DNA from: Cellulomonas sp. 73-145
GTDB lineage: Bacteria > Actinomycetota > Actinomycetes > Actinomycetales > Cellulomonadaceae
DNA length: 64,000 bases
NCBI GenBank assembly: GCA_001898185.1
Contig: MKTI01000001.1
Span: 1-64,000, forward strand
Direction: 5' to 3'
Part shown: positions 47,561 through 57,389 of the stretch, in pieces
Numbering within the stretch: position 1 is the first letter of the stretch
Layout: each line of letters begins with the position of its first letter
Notes under the pieces: model-generated
What the model was told of the DNA's origin: nothing
What the model saw: the letters and a program-made list of their open reading frames with translations, nothing else
Databases searched by the model: none
Position numbers and translations under genes: made by a program

Positions 47561-47792
47561 ACGAGCACCCCCGGTGCCTCCGCGCTCCCCGGCGCCGCAC
47601 ACTCCCGCGCGGCCCCTCCCACGACACGCAGCCGTACCCCCTCCACCGTGGGCGCGAAGCCCGCCAGACTGGGGCGGTGGCGCGGATGGTGGCGAAGGGC
47701 GAACCGCCGCGCCCCCGCCAGCCCGGCCGGCACGCGTCGACCGCGACCGACAGCCCGTGCTGCCGACCGTCGCCCGACAGGGAGGGCGTCGC

Positions 47793-48989
47793 ATGAGCTT
47801 CGCCGCCCTCGCACTGATCTGCCTCGCCGGCCTGCTCGGTCCGGCTCTGGCCGCACCGCGCCGCTGGGGCGTGCCCGTCGTGGTGGGCGAGCTGCTCGCC
47901 GGCATCCTGCTCGGACCGATGGGCGTCGGTGCGCTGCACGCGTCGCAGCCGACCTTCGCGTTCCTGGCCAACGTCGGGTTCGCGCTGGTGATGTTCGTGG
48001 CCGGATCGCACGTGCCGGTCGCCGACCGGCGTTTGCGCGACGCCCTGCCGGTGGGACTCCTGCGGTTCGGGGTGGTGGTCGTCGCAGCGGTCCCGCTGGC
48101 GCTCGGCGTCGCAGCGCTCACCGGGACCGGGCACGCGGCGCTGTACGCGGTCCTGATGGCGTCGTCGTCCGCGGCGGTGATCCTGCCGTCCGTGCAGAAC
48201 CTGCGGCTCGACGGGCCGCCGGTGCTGCGGCTGCTGCCGCAGGTCGCCGTCGCCGACGCCGCCTGCATCGTCGCGGTCCCTCTGGCCGTCGACCCGGCCG
48301 GTGCCCCACGCGCGGCGCTGGGCGCCGCGGCGGTCCTCGCCTCGGCGGCGGTGCTGTACGTGGTGCTGCGGGCCGCCGAGCGGCGCGGCTGGCGGCACCA
48401 CCTGCACCGGGTGTCGGAACGTCGCAAGCTCGCCCTCGAGCTGCGGAGCAACCTGACGATCCTGTTCGCGCTCGCCGCCGTCGCCCAGCTCGGCCACGTC
48501 TCGGTCATGCTCGCCGGGTTCACCTTCGGACTGGTGGTCGCCGCCATCGGGGAGCCGCGGCGCCTGGCCCGGCAGCTGTTCGCGGTCACCGAGGGGTTCC
48601 TCGGCCCCGTCTTCTTCGTCTGGCTCGGTGCGTCGCTCGACCTGCACGCGCTGGGCCGGCGGCCTGCGCTGGTCGGGCTCGGCATCGCCCTCGGTCTCGG
48701 GGCGGTGCTGGCCCACCTCGCGACCCGAGCCGTCGGGCAGCCCGTGTCCCTCGGTGCCCTGGCGGCCGCGCAGCTGGGTGTCCCCGTCGCCGCCGCGACG
48801 CTGGGCACCCAGTCGGGTCTGCTCGGGCCTGGGGTCCCCGCGGCCCTGGTGCTCGGGGCGCTGGTCACCATCGGAGCCGCCTCCGCGGGTGCCGCCGTGG
48901 CGGCGCGGTCCCTCGGGCAGCACCCCGACGTCGCCGACGTCTCCGACACGTCGGGCCCGGGGCTCGCACCGCCCCCTGCGGAGGGCTGA
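47793..48989 (+). CDS. Cation:proton antiporter (CPA2/Kef type)
   Basis: A 398-aa membrane protein of the CPA2 family with about twelve helices. GELLAGILLGPMGVG near residue 30 and LANVGFALVMFVAGSHVPV near residue 60 are the typical first motifs, and LGGPVFF-like FLGPVFFVWLGASLDLHAL near residue 270 is the late motif. It lacks the C-terminal TrkA-N domain of Kef channels. ATG 47793 has GGGAGGG nine bases upstream. The 230-bp gap after the lipid genes holds no recognisable feature, so it is probably transcribed separately. The exchanged ion is unknown. Confidence 0.88.
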   Translation: MSFAALALICLAGLLGPALAAPRRWGVPVVVGELLAGILLGPMGVGALHASQPTFAFLANVGFALVMFVAGSHVPVADRRLRDALPVGLLRFGVVVVAAVPLALGVAALTGTGHAALYAVLMASSSAAVILPSVQNLRLDGPPVLRLLPQVAVADAACIVAVPLAVDPAGAPRAALGAAAVLASAAVLYVVLRAAERRGWRHHLHRVSERRKLALELRSNLTILFALAAVAQLGHVSVMLAGFTFGLVVAAIGEPRRLARQLFAVTEGFLGPVFFVWLGASLDLHALGRRPALVGLGIALGLGAVLAHLATRAVGQPVSLGALAAAQLGVPVAAATLGTQSGLLGPGVPAALVLGALVTIGAASAGAAVAARSLGQHPDVADVSDTSGPGLAPPPAEG

Positions 48990-49003
48990 GCGCACCCGGA
49001 CCC

Positions 49004-50074
49004 TCACAGGCGCCCGGTCAGCCCCTGCAGCGCGAGGCTGCTGCTCGCGACGGCCAGCCACAGACCGCCGCCCAGCGCGAGCGGCCGCCAGCCGGCCCGG
49101 CGCAGGCCCTCGACCGGCGTCAGCAGGCCGACGCCGGCGAGCGCGACGGCCGTCAGCAGCCGTGCGGTCCACGCAAGACCGGGCTGCCAGGAGGTCGGCA
49201 CGGCGTGCGCCGAGTTCACGGCGGTGGCGAGGAGGAACAGCACGAGGAAGGGCGGCACCAGCCGGGTCCAGCGGACCGTCGGCCCACGCTGCCCCGCCGC
49301 CCCGGCAGCGGCACGGGCACGTCGGTGGGCCCCCACGGCCAACGTGAGGGTGATCGGGACGATCATCAGCGTCCGGGTCAGCTTGACCACCACCGCGGTC
49401 GCCAGCGCGCTGGCGCCGAACACCGTGCCGGCGGCGACCACCGACGAGGCGTCGTTGATCGCCGTGCCTGCCCACAGGCCGAACGACGCCTGCGACAGCC
49501 CGAGCAGGTGGCCGACCACGGGGAAGAGCACCGCGGCCACGGCGTTGAACAGGAAGATCGTGGTCACGGAGGTCGCGACGGCCACCTCGGACGCACCGAT
49601 GACGGCGCTGGTCGCCGCGATCGCGGAGGCACCGCAGATGGCGGTTCCGACCCCGACGAGCGTGCGCGTCTCCCGGTCGAGCCCGAGGCGCCGGCCGAGG
49701 ACCGCCGCCCCGGCCAGCCCGACCGCCAGGGTGCCGAGCATCACGGGGAGCGCCGACCGGCCGGTCGCCAGCACCTGGGTCAGCGACAGCCCGAGGCCCA
49801 GCAGCACCACGGCGGCCTGCAGCACCTGCTTCGAGGCGATCCGTGCTCCGGTCTCCAGGTCCACCGACCAGGGTGCGCGCTGCACCAGCAGCTCCCGGCA
49901 CAGCACGCCGAGGACGATGCCCACGACCGGTCCGCCGACGACCGGCACCAGCGTGCCGACCCACGTCGCCGCCGCCCCGAGCAGCACGGCGACGACGAGG
50001 CCCGGCCCGCCGGCACGGATCGAGCCCACGCGCGGGGTGGGCAGCGCCGGGACGTCCGTCTCAGATGTCGTCAC
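49004..50074 (-). CDS. YeiH/UPF0324 family putative exporter
   Basis: A 356-aa membrane protein of the YeiH family with about ten helices. The signature blocks are RIASKQVLQAAVVLLGLGLS, LVGVGTAICGASAIAATSAV and SFGLWAGTAINDASSVVAAG. Members have been proposed to export sulfate or sulfonates on the basis of genomic links, without firm biochemistry. I set the start at GTG 50074; the frame extends further but that part is antisense to the LysR gene. It is divergent from a LysR regulator, the same pairing as yeiE/yeiH in Escherichia coli, and convergent with the antiporter gene. Confidence 0.88.
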   Translation of the reverse strand: MTTSETDVPALPTPRVGSIRAGGPGLVVAVLLGAAATWVGTLVPVVGGPVVGIVLGVLCRELLVQRAPWSVDLETGARIASKQVLQAAVVLLGLGLSLTQVLATGRSALPVMLGTLAVGLAGAAVLGRRLGLDRETRTLVGVGTAICGASAIAATSAVIGASEVAVATSVTTIFLFNAVAAVLFPVVGHLLGLSQASFGLWAGTAINDASSVVAAGTVFGASALATAVVVKLTRTLMIVPITLTLAVGAHRRARAAAGAAGQRGPTVRWTRLVPPFLVLFLLATAVNSAHAVPTSWQPGLAWTARLLTAVALAGVGLLTPVEGLRRAGWRPLALGGGLWLAVASSSLALQGLTGRL

Positions 50075-50128
50075 CCCATCAGGGTCGCGCCGCGCCCCGA
50101 GGGCCGCTAGCAGGCTGTTCGCGATGCC

Positions 50129-50149
50129 GTCATAGGCTGAGGCTATGAC
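50129..50149. promoter_or_regulatory. Perfect inverted repeat overlapping the LysR start
   Basis: GTCATAG (50129-50135) and CTATGAC (50143-50149) are perfect 7-bp arms with a 7-base spacer; the LysR ATG (50145-50147) lies in the right arm. LysR proteins bind palindromes of this form and repress themselves while regulating the divergent gene, here yeiH 55 bases away. Functional assignment is inferred. Confidence 0.65.
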
Positions 50150-51077
50150 CTCGCTCCCGTCCGCGCTCCCTGACCTGCGCGGCCTCGCACTCCTGGTCGC
50201 CGTCGCGGACACGGGTGGCATCGGCGCCGCGGCCCGAGCGAGCGGCATCAGCCAGCCCTCGGCCAGCGAGGGTGTCCGGGCCCTCGAGCGACGACTGGGC
50301 CTGGCGCTCGTCCGCCGTGGGCGCTCCGGCTCCGGGCTGACCGACGAGGGGCTGCTGGTCGTCGAGCTGGCGCGCCGCGTCCTGACCGCGACGACCGACC
50401 TGACGGATGCGGCCCGGGCGTTGCGCCGTGAGCAGGACTCTCACCTGACCGTGTGCGCGAGCCTGACGGTGGCGGAGCACCTGGTGCCGCAGTGGCTGGT
50501 GCGGATGTCCCGCGAGGCGCCGGAGATCAGCATCGCGGTGCGGATGGCCAACTCGGCCGACGTGGCGGAGCAGGTGCGGTCGGGCGCCGTCGCGCTCGGC
50601 TTCGTCGAGGGTGCGTCCGCCCCTCGTGGTCTGCGCAGCACGACGATCTGCACGGACGAGCTGATGCTGCTGGTGCGCGCGGCGCACCCGTGGGCCGGCC
50701 GCAGCGCTCCCCTGCGGCCCAGGGACCTGGCGGGCGTGCCGCTCGCCCTGCGGGAGCCGGGGTCGGGCACCCGCGACGTCCTGGAGCGCTGGCTCGCGCG
50801 GGACGGCGTGACGCCGACCGCCGCGGTGGAGGTCGCCTCGACGACGGCCCTGGTCGCAGCGGCGCTGTCCGGCGTCGCGCCGACCGTGATCTCCGGCCTG
50901 GCCGTGCAGGCGGAGCTGGCCCAGGGCCGGCTGGTGCCGGTCCCGCTCGCCACCGGGGAGCAGCCTCGACGGTCCGACGGCGGCCCGTTGCGCCGACGCA
51001 TCCGCGCGGTGTGGCAGGGTCCGGGAGCACCCGGTGCGGCGGCGGCGCGGCTGCTCCAGGTGATCCTCGACCGCTGA
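50145..51077 (+). CDS. LysR family transcriptional regulator (YeiE-like position)
   Basis: A 310-aa LysR regulator. The N-terminal helix-turn-helix is at about residues 10-65 (LALLVAVADTGGIGAAARAS, GISQPSASEGVRALERRLG). The effector domain follows from about 95 (LTVCASLTVAEHLVPQWLVR), with GVAPTVISGLAVQAELAQGR near the end. It is divergent from the YeiH exporter gene, which it probably controls; the perfect inverted repeat at its start codon suggests autorepression. It is convergent with the kup gene, ten bases apart. Confidence 0.93.
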   Translation: MTSLPSALPDLRGLALLVAVADTGGIGAAARASGISQPSASEGVRALERRLGLALVRRGRSGSGLTDEGLLVVELARRVLTATTDLTDAARALRREQDSHLTVCASLTVAEHLVPQWLVRMSREAPEISIAVRMANSADVAEQVRSGAVALGFVEGASAPRGLRSTTICTDELMLLVRAAHPWAGRSAPLRPRDLAGVPLALREPGSGTRDVLERWLARDGVTPTAAVEVASTTALVAAALSGVAPTVISGLAVQAELAQGRLVPVPLATGEQPRRSDGGPLRRRIRAVWQGPGAPGAAAARLLQVILDR

Positions 51078-51086
51078 CCTCGCGCG

Positions 51087-53069
51087 CTACAGCTCGAGGT
51101 TCGCGCCCATCACCACGGTGCGCTCGGGCGGCAGGTGGAACACCTCCGTGCGGTTGGCGGCGTTGTGCGCCATCCAGACGAACAGCCGCTCGCGCCACCC
51201 GGTCATGCGCGGTGCCCCGGTGGCGTGCACGGTGAGCACCGAGAGGAAGTAGTGGGCGTCGGCTATGTCGACGTCCAGCTCGGGTGACTTCCCGATCGCC
51301 AGCGCCAGCCCGCGGGGGATGTCCTGGCTGTCGTTGAACCCGACGTGGATGGTCACGTGCACGATCCCGTCGTCCCCGTAGCCGAGGCCGTCGATCTCCA
51401 CGCGGTCGACGTGGCGGATGTGCGGCACGTTCTCGTTGACGATCTGCACGATCGCGACGTGCTGGTGCAGCACCCGGTTGAAGGTGACGTGCGAGCGCAG
51501 GGCCAGCGGGGTGGTCGTCTTGTTCGGGTGCGGGAACACGGCGAACCCGGGCACGCGCTGGACGTCCTTCTCGCGCACCATGGCGATGAACTCGTCGAGC
51601 GGTCCCTCGAGGCGCGTCCGCTGTGCCGTCAGCGTGGCCGCACCCTTGCGCCAGGTGGTCATCAGCGTCACGACGATCGCGGCGATCAGCAGGGGCAGCC
51701 AGCCGCCGCTGACGATCTTCAGCAGGTTCGCGCCGAAGAACAGCACCTCGAGACCGCCGACGACGACGCTGTAGGCGACCACCTTCCACAGCGCCCAGTG
51801 CCACACCCGCTTGGCGAGCAGGAGGTACAGCAGCGAGGTGAGGAACAGGGTGCCGGTGACCGCCAGTCCGTACGCGGTGGCCAGCCGGCCCGAGCTGCGG
51901 AACACCGCGATCAGCACCAGGACGCCGAAGAAGAGGATCCAGTTGATCGACGGCACGTAGATCTGGCCACCCTCCTCCTTGGAGGTGTGCCGCACGGCGA
52001 GCCGCGGGAACAGACCGAGGCGCACGGCCTGCCGGGACACCGAGTAGGCGCCCGAGATGACCGCCTGGGACGCGATGACGGTGGCCAGGGTGGCCAGGAC
52101 GACCAGCGGCAGGGTGGCCCACGTCGGGGCGAGCCGGAAGAAGGGGTTCGCCGTGGTGCTCGGGTCGCGCAGGATCATCGCGCCCTGACCGAAGTAGTTG
52201 ATCACCAGCGCCGGGAACACCACCAGGTACCAGGCCCGCCGGATCGCGTGCGGCCCGAAGTGGCCCATGTCCGCGTAGAGCGCCTCGGCGCCTGTGATGG
52301 TCAGCACCACCGCGCCCAGCGCGATGAAGGCGACGAAGGGTCGGTGGACGGCGAACGTGAGCGCGTAGGTCGGCGACAGGGCGCGCAGGACGGTCGGGTT
52401 CTGCACGATCTGCGGCACCCCGAGAAGGGCCAGCACCCCGAACCACAGGACCATCACGGGCGCGAACGCCCGGCTCACCGCCCCCGTCCCCCACCGCTGC
52501 ACGGTGAACAGGACGGTCAGGATCACCACCGAGACCGGCAGCACGAGCCGCACCAGCGCGGGGTCCGAGACCACCACGCCCTCGACCGCGGACATCACCG
52601 AGATCGCCGGCGTGATCACGCTGTCCCCGTAGAACAGCGCCGCACCGAGGATGCCCAGCAGCGTCGCCGCAGCGAGCCGCCGGGGGTCGCCCAGCCGGTC
52701 CCGCAGCAGCGCGACGAGGGCGAGGATGCCGCCCTCCCCCTCGTTGTCGGCCCGCATGATCAGCGCGACGTACTTGACGGAGACGATGACGGCGATGGAC
52801 CAGAACACCATCGACACCACGCCCAGCACGTCAGCGGGCGTGGGCTGCACGTCGTTGTGGTCGATGCTGAACACGGTCTGCAGCGCGTAGAGCGGGCTGG
52901 TGCCGATGTCGCCGAACACCACCCCGAGCGCACCCAGCGCCAGCGCAGTCGCACCCCCGCGGTGCGACCCGTGAGGTTCGGGAGCGTCCGTCGGGCCCGT
53001 CGGGGCCGTCGCCGCCGGCGTGCCGCTCCCCGGCTCGGCCGCGCCGACCGGCATCTCCGCATTGGTCAC
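51087..53069 (-). CDS. kup: Kup/KUP family potassium transporter
   Basis: A 660-aa potassium uptake permease with twelve helices in the first 450 residues and a cytoplasmic C-terminal domain. Signature sequences are LGVVFGDIGTSPLYALQTVF (about residue 50), DNEGEGGILALVALLRDRLG, GDSVITPAISVMSAVEGV and ITGAEALYADMGHFG. The start could be GTG 53069 or ATG 53054; neither has a strong ribosome site and I give the longer. It follows the beta-mannosidase gene by 37 bases on the same strand, so it may share a transcript, but function is unrelated. Confidence 0.95.
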   Translation of the reverse strand: MTNAEMPVGAAEPGSGTPAATAPTGPTDAPEPHGSHRGGATALALGALGVVFGDIGTSPLYALQTVFSIDHNDVQPTPADVLGVVSMVFWSIAVIVSVKYVALIMRADNEGEGGILALVALLRDRLGDPRRLAAATLLGILGAALFYGDSVITPAISVMSAVEGVVVSDPALVRLVLPVSVVILTVLFTVQRWGTGAVSRAFAPVMVLWFGVLALLGVPQIVQNPTVLRALSPTYALTFAVHRPFVAFIALGAVVLTITGAEALYADMGHFGPHAIRRAWYLVVFPALVINYFGQGAMILRDPSTTANPFFRLAPTWATLPLVVLATLATVIASQAVISGAYSVSRQAVRLGLFPRLAVRHTSKEEGGQIYVPSINWILFFGVLVLIAVFRSSGRLATAYGLAVTGTLFLTSLLYLLLAKRVWHWALWKVVAYSVVVGGLEVLFFGANLLKIVSGGWLPLLIAAIVVTLMTTWRKGAATLTAQRTRLEGPLDEFIAMVREKDVQRVPGFAVFPHPNKTTTPLALRSHVTFNRVLHQHVAIVQIVNENVPHIRHVDRVEIDGLGYGDDGIVHVTIHVGFNDSQDIPRGLALAIGKSPELDVDIADAHYFLSVLTVHATGAPRMTGWRERLFVWMAHNAANRTEVFHLPPERTVVMGANLEL

Positions 53070-53106
53070 AACGGCATCGTGGCATGCCGGTCGGGAGCCG
53101 ACCCGG

Positions 53107-55563
53107 TCAGCGCGCCCCGATGACCAGCTGGTTGGCGCTCCGGAGCACCGAGGGATCGAGCAGGCGCGCAGCCGCATCGTCCCTGGTCCCGGTGACGTGC
53201 CACGAGACGGTCTCCCCCGGCAGCAGCGTCACCAGCATGTCGTCGACCGTCGCGCCCGCATCGACCTTGTCGACCAGAAGCGCGAGGTCCCGCACCGTCG
53301 ACGTCGCGGTCACCTCGACCCGGTGACCCGTGCCCGTCGCCGTCACCGACGCGTCGAAGGCCGGCAGCGTCAGCGCCGAGTCGCGGTCCTCGACGTAGAA
53401 CCACAGCGCCCGCCGGGCGCCGACCTCGACGACGAGCACCTCCAGCGACGGCTCGTCCGGGGCGACCACTGCGGGCGGCAGCGGCACCGTCGCCACCGAC
53501 CGGGGCGGGACGAGAACCGTCACCTGCTCGCTCGCGAGCACCTGACCCGCCAAGGTCTGCCGCCGGGCGGACAGCGCACCGGCCCACGCCTCGTCGGCGT
53601 CGTTGACCAGGGCCGCGACCAGGCCGTCGCCCTCGGGCTGGACCGTCACCAGGCGGTCCGCGTTCGCGTGCACCAGGGCGTAGAAGACGGGCTTGCGCCG
53701 TCCGTCGCCGTCGACCGCCGCCCACGACGTCACCGGCCAGCAGTCGTTCAGCTGCCACACGATGCTGCCCGAGCAGTGCGGGGCCAGCGCACGGAAGTGC
53801 TCGACGCCGAGCTGGACGGCGCGCGCCTGGTTCAGGCTCATCGCCCAGTGCCAGTCGTCCATGTCGTCGGGCACGCGAAGGTGCGGCACCAGGCCCGCGG
53901 TCAGCTTGTCGTTGCCCTTGGCGGCCTTCTGGTGCGCGAGCATGCCGGGCGACTCGGGGGTGAGGGGCTCGTCGGAGACGGCCCGCCGCAGCGTCGACCA
54001 CGTCGGGGGCCCCTCCCAGCCGAACTCGGCGACGAAGCGGGGCCGGTAGGCGAGGTAGGTGGTGTAGTCGACCTCGTTCCACACGTCCCAGATGTGCGTG
54101 GTCCCGTGCCGGGGGTCGTTCGGGTGCCGGTCCGGCTGCACCGACCACGGCGAGCCCGCCGAGTACGGCCGACCCGGGTCCAGCGCCGCGACGATGCCGG
54201 GCAGCAGGTCCGTGTAGTAGCGGAGGCCCCAGCTCCTGCCGTCGAGCCGTGGCTGCCAGCCCCAGTCGGCGAAGCCCCACAGGTTCTCGTTGCCGCCGTT
54301 CCACAGCACGAGGCTCGGGTGCGACATCAGGCGGCGGACGTTGTCCTCCACCTCCGCCGCGACCTCGGAGCGCAGCGGCTCCTCCTCGCTGTAGGCGGCG
54401 CACGCGAACAGGAAGTCCTGCCAGACCATGAGGCCCCGGCGGTCGCACTCGTCGTAGAACGCGTCAGACTCGAACACGCCGCCGCCCCAGACGCGGACCA
54501 GGTTGAACCCCGCCTCCTCGGCCTGGGCCAGCCGCTGCGCGTAGCGCTCCGCGCCGACGCGGTGCGGGAACGCGTCGTCCGGGATCCAGTTGGCGCCCTT
54601 GACCAGGACGGGTCGGTCGTTCACCACGAAGCGGAACGGCGTCCCTGCGGCGTCCGGCTCCGTGTCCACGCGGACCGTGCGGAAGCCGATCCGGCGCTCC
54701 CACGCATCGAGCGGCTCGGCGTCGGTCTCGTCCCCGCGGAGCGTGACGGCGAGGTCGTACAGGGGCTGGTCGCCGTGGCCCCGGGGCCACCAGCGGGCGA
54801 CGTCCTCGACCCGCAGCTCGACCACGCCCGAGCTCTCCGCCGGGTCGAGGTGCAGCACCGCGGTCCGTCCGGCGAGCTCGGCCGTGACGGTCAACGCTCC
54901 GGGCTGCCCCGCCCGCTCCACGTCGACGTGCAGCCGCACCGTGCCGGTCGTGCCGTCGACGTCGACGACCGGGCGGACGCTGCTCAGCCGCGCAACCCGC
55001 CACGCGTGCAGCCCGACCGGTCGCCAGATGCCGGCCGTCACCAGGTCGGGTCCCCAGTCCCAGCCGAAGCTGCACGCCATGGTCCGGATGGCGTTGTACG
55101 GGTGGTCGTTCGTGTGCGGGCGCGCGCCGAGCTCCAGGCTGGCGGCGTCGGCGTGACGCACCGCCGAGGAGAACGTGACGGTCAGCACGTTGTCCCCGGC
55201 GCGCAGCGCGTCGGCGACGTCGAACCGGTAGGTGCGGTGCATGTTCGCCGTCGCGCCGAGGGTCCTGCCGTTCAGCTCGACGCGCGCCACCGTCTCGAGA
55301 CCCTCGAACAGGAGGTCCACCCGGTCCTCGTCGCCCGGCACCCACGTGAACGTGGTCTCGTACCGCCAGTCGGCGGTGCCGATCCATGCCAGCAACCGCT
55401 CGTTGGCGTCCAGGTACGGGTCCGGGATCAGTCCGGCTGCCAGCAGGTCCGTGTGGACCGTTCCCGGGACCGTCGCCGGGATCGCCCCGGCCGCCGCGAC
55501 GTGCGCCGGGACGTCGCCTCCGGCCGGCCGGAGCGTCCAGCCCTCGTGCAGGGTGCGCCGCAT
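53107..55563 (-). CDS. Family GH2 beta-mannosidase
   Basis: An 818-aa cytoplasmic glycosidase without a signal peptide. The N-terminal jelly-roll has WTLRPAGG, ATVPGTVHTDLLAAGLIPDP and GWDWGPDLVTAGIWRPV, the features that separate beta-mannosidases from beta-galactosidases. The acid/base Glu is in WNGGNENLWG (about residue 425) and the nucleophile Glu in VAEFGWEGPP (about residue 512). It hydrolyses terminal beta-1,4-mannose from mannobiose or manno-oligosaccharides. It lies 25 bases after the second permease of the adjacent ABC importer, in the same operon, so intracellular cleavage of imported mannosides is the likely role. Confidence 0.94.
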   Translation of the reverse strand: MRRTLHEGWTLRPAGGDVPAHVAAAGAIPATVPGTVHTDLLAAGLIPDPYLDANERLLAWIGTADWRYETTFTWVPGDEDRVDLLFEGLETVARVELNGRTLGATANMHRTYRFDVADALRAGDNVLTVTFSSAVRHADAASLELGARPHTNDHPYNAIRTMACSFGWDWGPDLVTAGIWRPVGLHAWRVARLSSVRPVVDVDGTTGTVRLHVDVERAGQPGALTVTAELAGRTAVLHLDPAESSGVVELRVEDVARWWPRGHGDQPLYDLAVTLRGDETDAEPLDAWERRIGFRTVRVDTEPDAAGTPFRFVVNDRPVLVKGANWIPDDAFPHRVGAERYAQRLAQAEEAGFNLVRVWGGGVFESDAFYDECDRRGLMVWQDFLFACAAYSEEEPLRSEVAAEVEDNVRRLMSHPSLVLWNGGNENLWGFADWGWQPRLDGRSWGLRYYTDLLPGIVAALDPGRPYSAGSPWSVQPDRHPNDPRHGTTHIWDVWNEVDYTTYLAYRPRFVAEFGWEGPPTWSTLRRAVSDEPLTPESPGMLAHQKAAKGNDKLTAGLVPHLRVPDDMDDWHWAMSLNQARAVQLGVEHFRALAPHCSGSIVWQLNDCWPVTSWAAVDGDGRRKPVFYALVHANADRLVTVQPEGDGLVAALVNDADEAWAGALSARRQTLAGQVLASEQVTVLVPPRSVATVPLPPAVVAPDEPSLEVLVVEVGARRALWFYVEDRDSALTLPAFDASVTATGTGHRVEVTATSTVRDLALLVDKVDAGATVDDMLVTLLPGETVSWHVTGTRDDAAARLLDPSVLRSANQLVIGAR

Positions 55564-55588
55564 GGTGTCCTCGTCCTCCCGTCCTGCG

Positions 55589-56428
55589 CTACTTCACCGC
55601 ACCGGCGGTCAGGCCGGCGACGAAGTACCGCTGCAGCAAGAGGAAGCCGACCACCACCGGCACGCTGACCACCAGGGACGCGGCCATGATCTCGTTCCAG
55701 TAGACGTTGGTCTGCGTCGAGTACTCGCGCAGGCCCACGGCCAGCGTGCGGTTCACGTCGGTCGTCATCACCGACGCGAACAGCACCTCGCCCCAGGCGG
55801 TCATGAACCCGTAGATCGCCACCGCGATCACCCCCGGCCGCGCGGCCGGCAGCACCACGCGGACCAGCGCACCCATCGGCGAGCAGCCGTCCACCCGCGC
55901 CGCCTCGTCCAGCTCCCGCGGTATCCCGTCGAAGTAGCCCGCCAGCATCCAGATCGAGAACGGCAGCGAGAACGTCAGGTACGTGATGACCAGCCCGGCC
56001 CGGGTGCCGACCAGCTGGATGCCCGCCGACTGGTCGAGGTTGACGAAGATGATGAACAGCGGCAGCAGGAACAGCACGCCGGGGAACATCTGCGTCGAGA
56101 GCACCGTCGTGGTGAACGCGGCTCGGCCCGGGAAGCGGTACCGCGACACCGCGAACGCCGCGAAGATCGCCACCACCAGGCTGGCCAGCGTCGCGCTCGT
56201 CGCCACCACGGCCGAGTTCACGAAGTAGCGGGCCAGCGGCACGGTCGTCCACATGTCGACGAACGGCTCGAGCGTCACCGTGCTGGGCCACCAGGTGAAC
56301 GGGCCCTGGACGTCCCGCAGCGGCTTCATCGCCGACGTGGCCATCACGTACAGCGGCAGCAGCGTGAACAGCGCCAGCACGGTGACGACGACGGCGCGGA
56401 ACGCCTTGAACGCGCGGGTGTCATGCAC
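55589..56428 (-). CDS. Sugar ABC transporter permease (MalG-like)
   Basis: A 279-aa membrane subunit, six helices starting at FRAVVVTVLALFTLLPLYVM. The EAA loop at about residue 190 reads LDEAARVDGCSPMGALVRVV and LPAARPGVIAVA. GTG 56428 has AGGAGGT upstream and overlaps the stop of the MalF-like gene by eight bases. Together with that gene and the binding protein it forms an importer for beta-mannosides by context. No ATPase gene is present in the cluster. Confidence 0.92.
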   Translation of the reverse strand: MHDTRAFKAFRAVVVTVLALFTLLPLYVMATSAMKPLRDVQGPFTWWPSTVTLEPFVDMWTTVPLARYFVNSAVVATSATLASLVVAIFAAFAVSRYRFPGRAAFTTTVLSTQMFPGVLFLLPLFIIFVNLDQSAGIQLVGTRAGLVITYLTFSLPFSIWMLAGYFDGIPRELDEAARVDGCSPMGALVRVVLPAARPGVIAVAIYGFMTAWGEVLFASVMTTDVNRTLAVGLREYSTQTNVYWNEIMAASLVVSVPVVVGFLLLQRYFVAGLTAGAVK

Positions 56429-57389
56429 GCTGCGACCTCCTGTTGACGACGGTGAGGTACACCCCGGTGACCAGCAGCAGGAACAGCAGCAGCAGCACCG
56501 ACATCGCCGATCCCGCACCGAAGTTCCAGGTGAGGAACGAGGCGTTGTAGATGTGGAACGAGATCAGGTCCCCGGCCGCGGGCTGCGCCGTGCCGAACAG
56601 CACGTACGGGGTGTTGAAGTCGTTGAACACCCACAGCGACATCACCAGCACCAGCACCACGTTCACCGGCCGCAGCATCGGCAGCGTGATGGAGCGCCAC
56701 TGCCGGAAGGCGTGCGCGCCGTCCATCGCGGACGCCTCGTAGACGTCGCTCGGGACGGACTGCAACCCGGCCATCAGCATCAGGAAGGCGAAGGGCCACA
56801 GGCGCCAGATCGCGACGATGACGATCGAGGTGAACGCGCGCGAGCCGATGAGCCAGAACGGCTTGCCGCTGCCGATGCCGAGGTCGTCCACCAGCAGGTG
56901 GTTGATCACGCCGGTGTCCCGCTGGAGCATGAAGTTCCAGGTGATCACGCCGGCGTACATCGGCACCGCGTACGGCACCAGGAACAGCGTGCGGACACCG
57001 GACCGGCCGCGGAACGGTCGCTGGAGCACCACCGCGGCCGCCATCCCCAGCACCCAGGAGATGACGACCACCAGCATCGTGTACGCGCACGTGATGCCGA
57101 AGGACCGCAGCAGGGACGAGCCGACGGCACCGTGCACGTCGAGCGCCACGCGGTAGTTCTTCAGGCCGACGAAGGGCGCCTCGGTCCAGCTGCTGATGAA
57201 GAACTTGGTCAGCTGCGTGAAGCTCATCCAGATGCCGGTGAGCATCGGGACCAGGTGGATCAGCAGCTCCATCAGCACGGCCGGGGCCAGGAGCGCGTAG
57301 GGCAGCCACCACCTCGCACGCCGACGTCGGTCGTGCGGGCCCGGGGATGCCGGCGGCGCCTTCCGCGGACGCTGCAGGGTCGTCGTCAC
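56421..57389 (-). CDS. Sugar ABC transporter permease (MalF-like)
   Basis: A 322-aa membrane subunit with a basic Pro-rich cytoplasmic tail (TLQRPRKAPPASPGPHDRRR), then helices from WWLPYALLAPAVLMELLIHL onward. The EAA loop is at about residue 225 (YEASAMDGAHAFRQWRSITL, PMLRPVNVV). The start is GTG 57389 with GAGAGGA upstream. It follows the binding-protein gene by 121 bases and overlaps the second permease. The cargo is inferred as a manno-oligosaccharide. Confidence 0.92.
   Translation of the reverse strand: MTTTLQRPRKAPPASPGPHDRRRRARWWLPYALLAPAVLMELLIHLVPMLTGIWMSFTQLTKFFISSWTEAPFVGLKNYRVALDVHGAVGSSLLRSFGITCAYTMLVVVISWVLGMAAAVVLQRPFRGRSGVRTLFLVPYAVPMYAGVITWNFMLQRDTGVINHLLVDDLGIGSGKPFWLIGSRAFTSIVIVAIWRLWPFAFLMLMAGLQSVPSDVYEASAMDGAHAFRQWRSITLPMLRPVNVVLVLVMSLWVFNDFNTPYVLFGTAQPAAGDLISFHIYNASFLTWNFGAGSAMSVLLLLFLLLVTGVYLTVVNRRSQRA

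Noticed and set aside
47561..47792. Leader peptide or small gene before the antiporter
   Set aside because: The frame has no start with a ribosome site and the sequence is proline/arginine-rich; nothing supportable seen.
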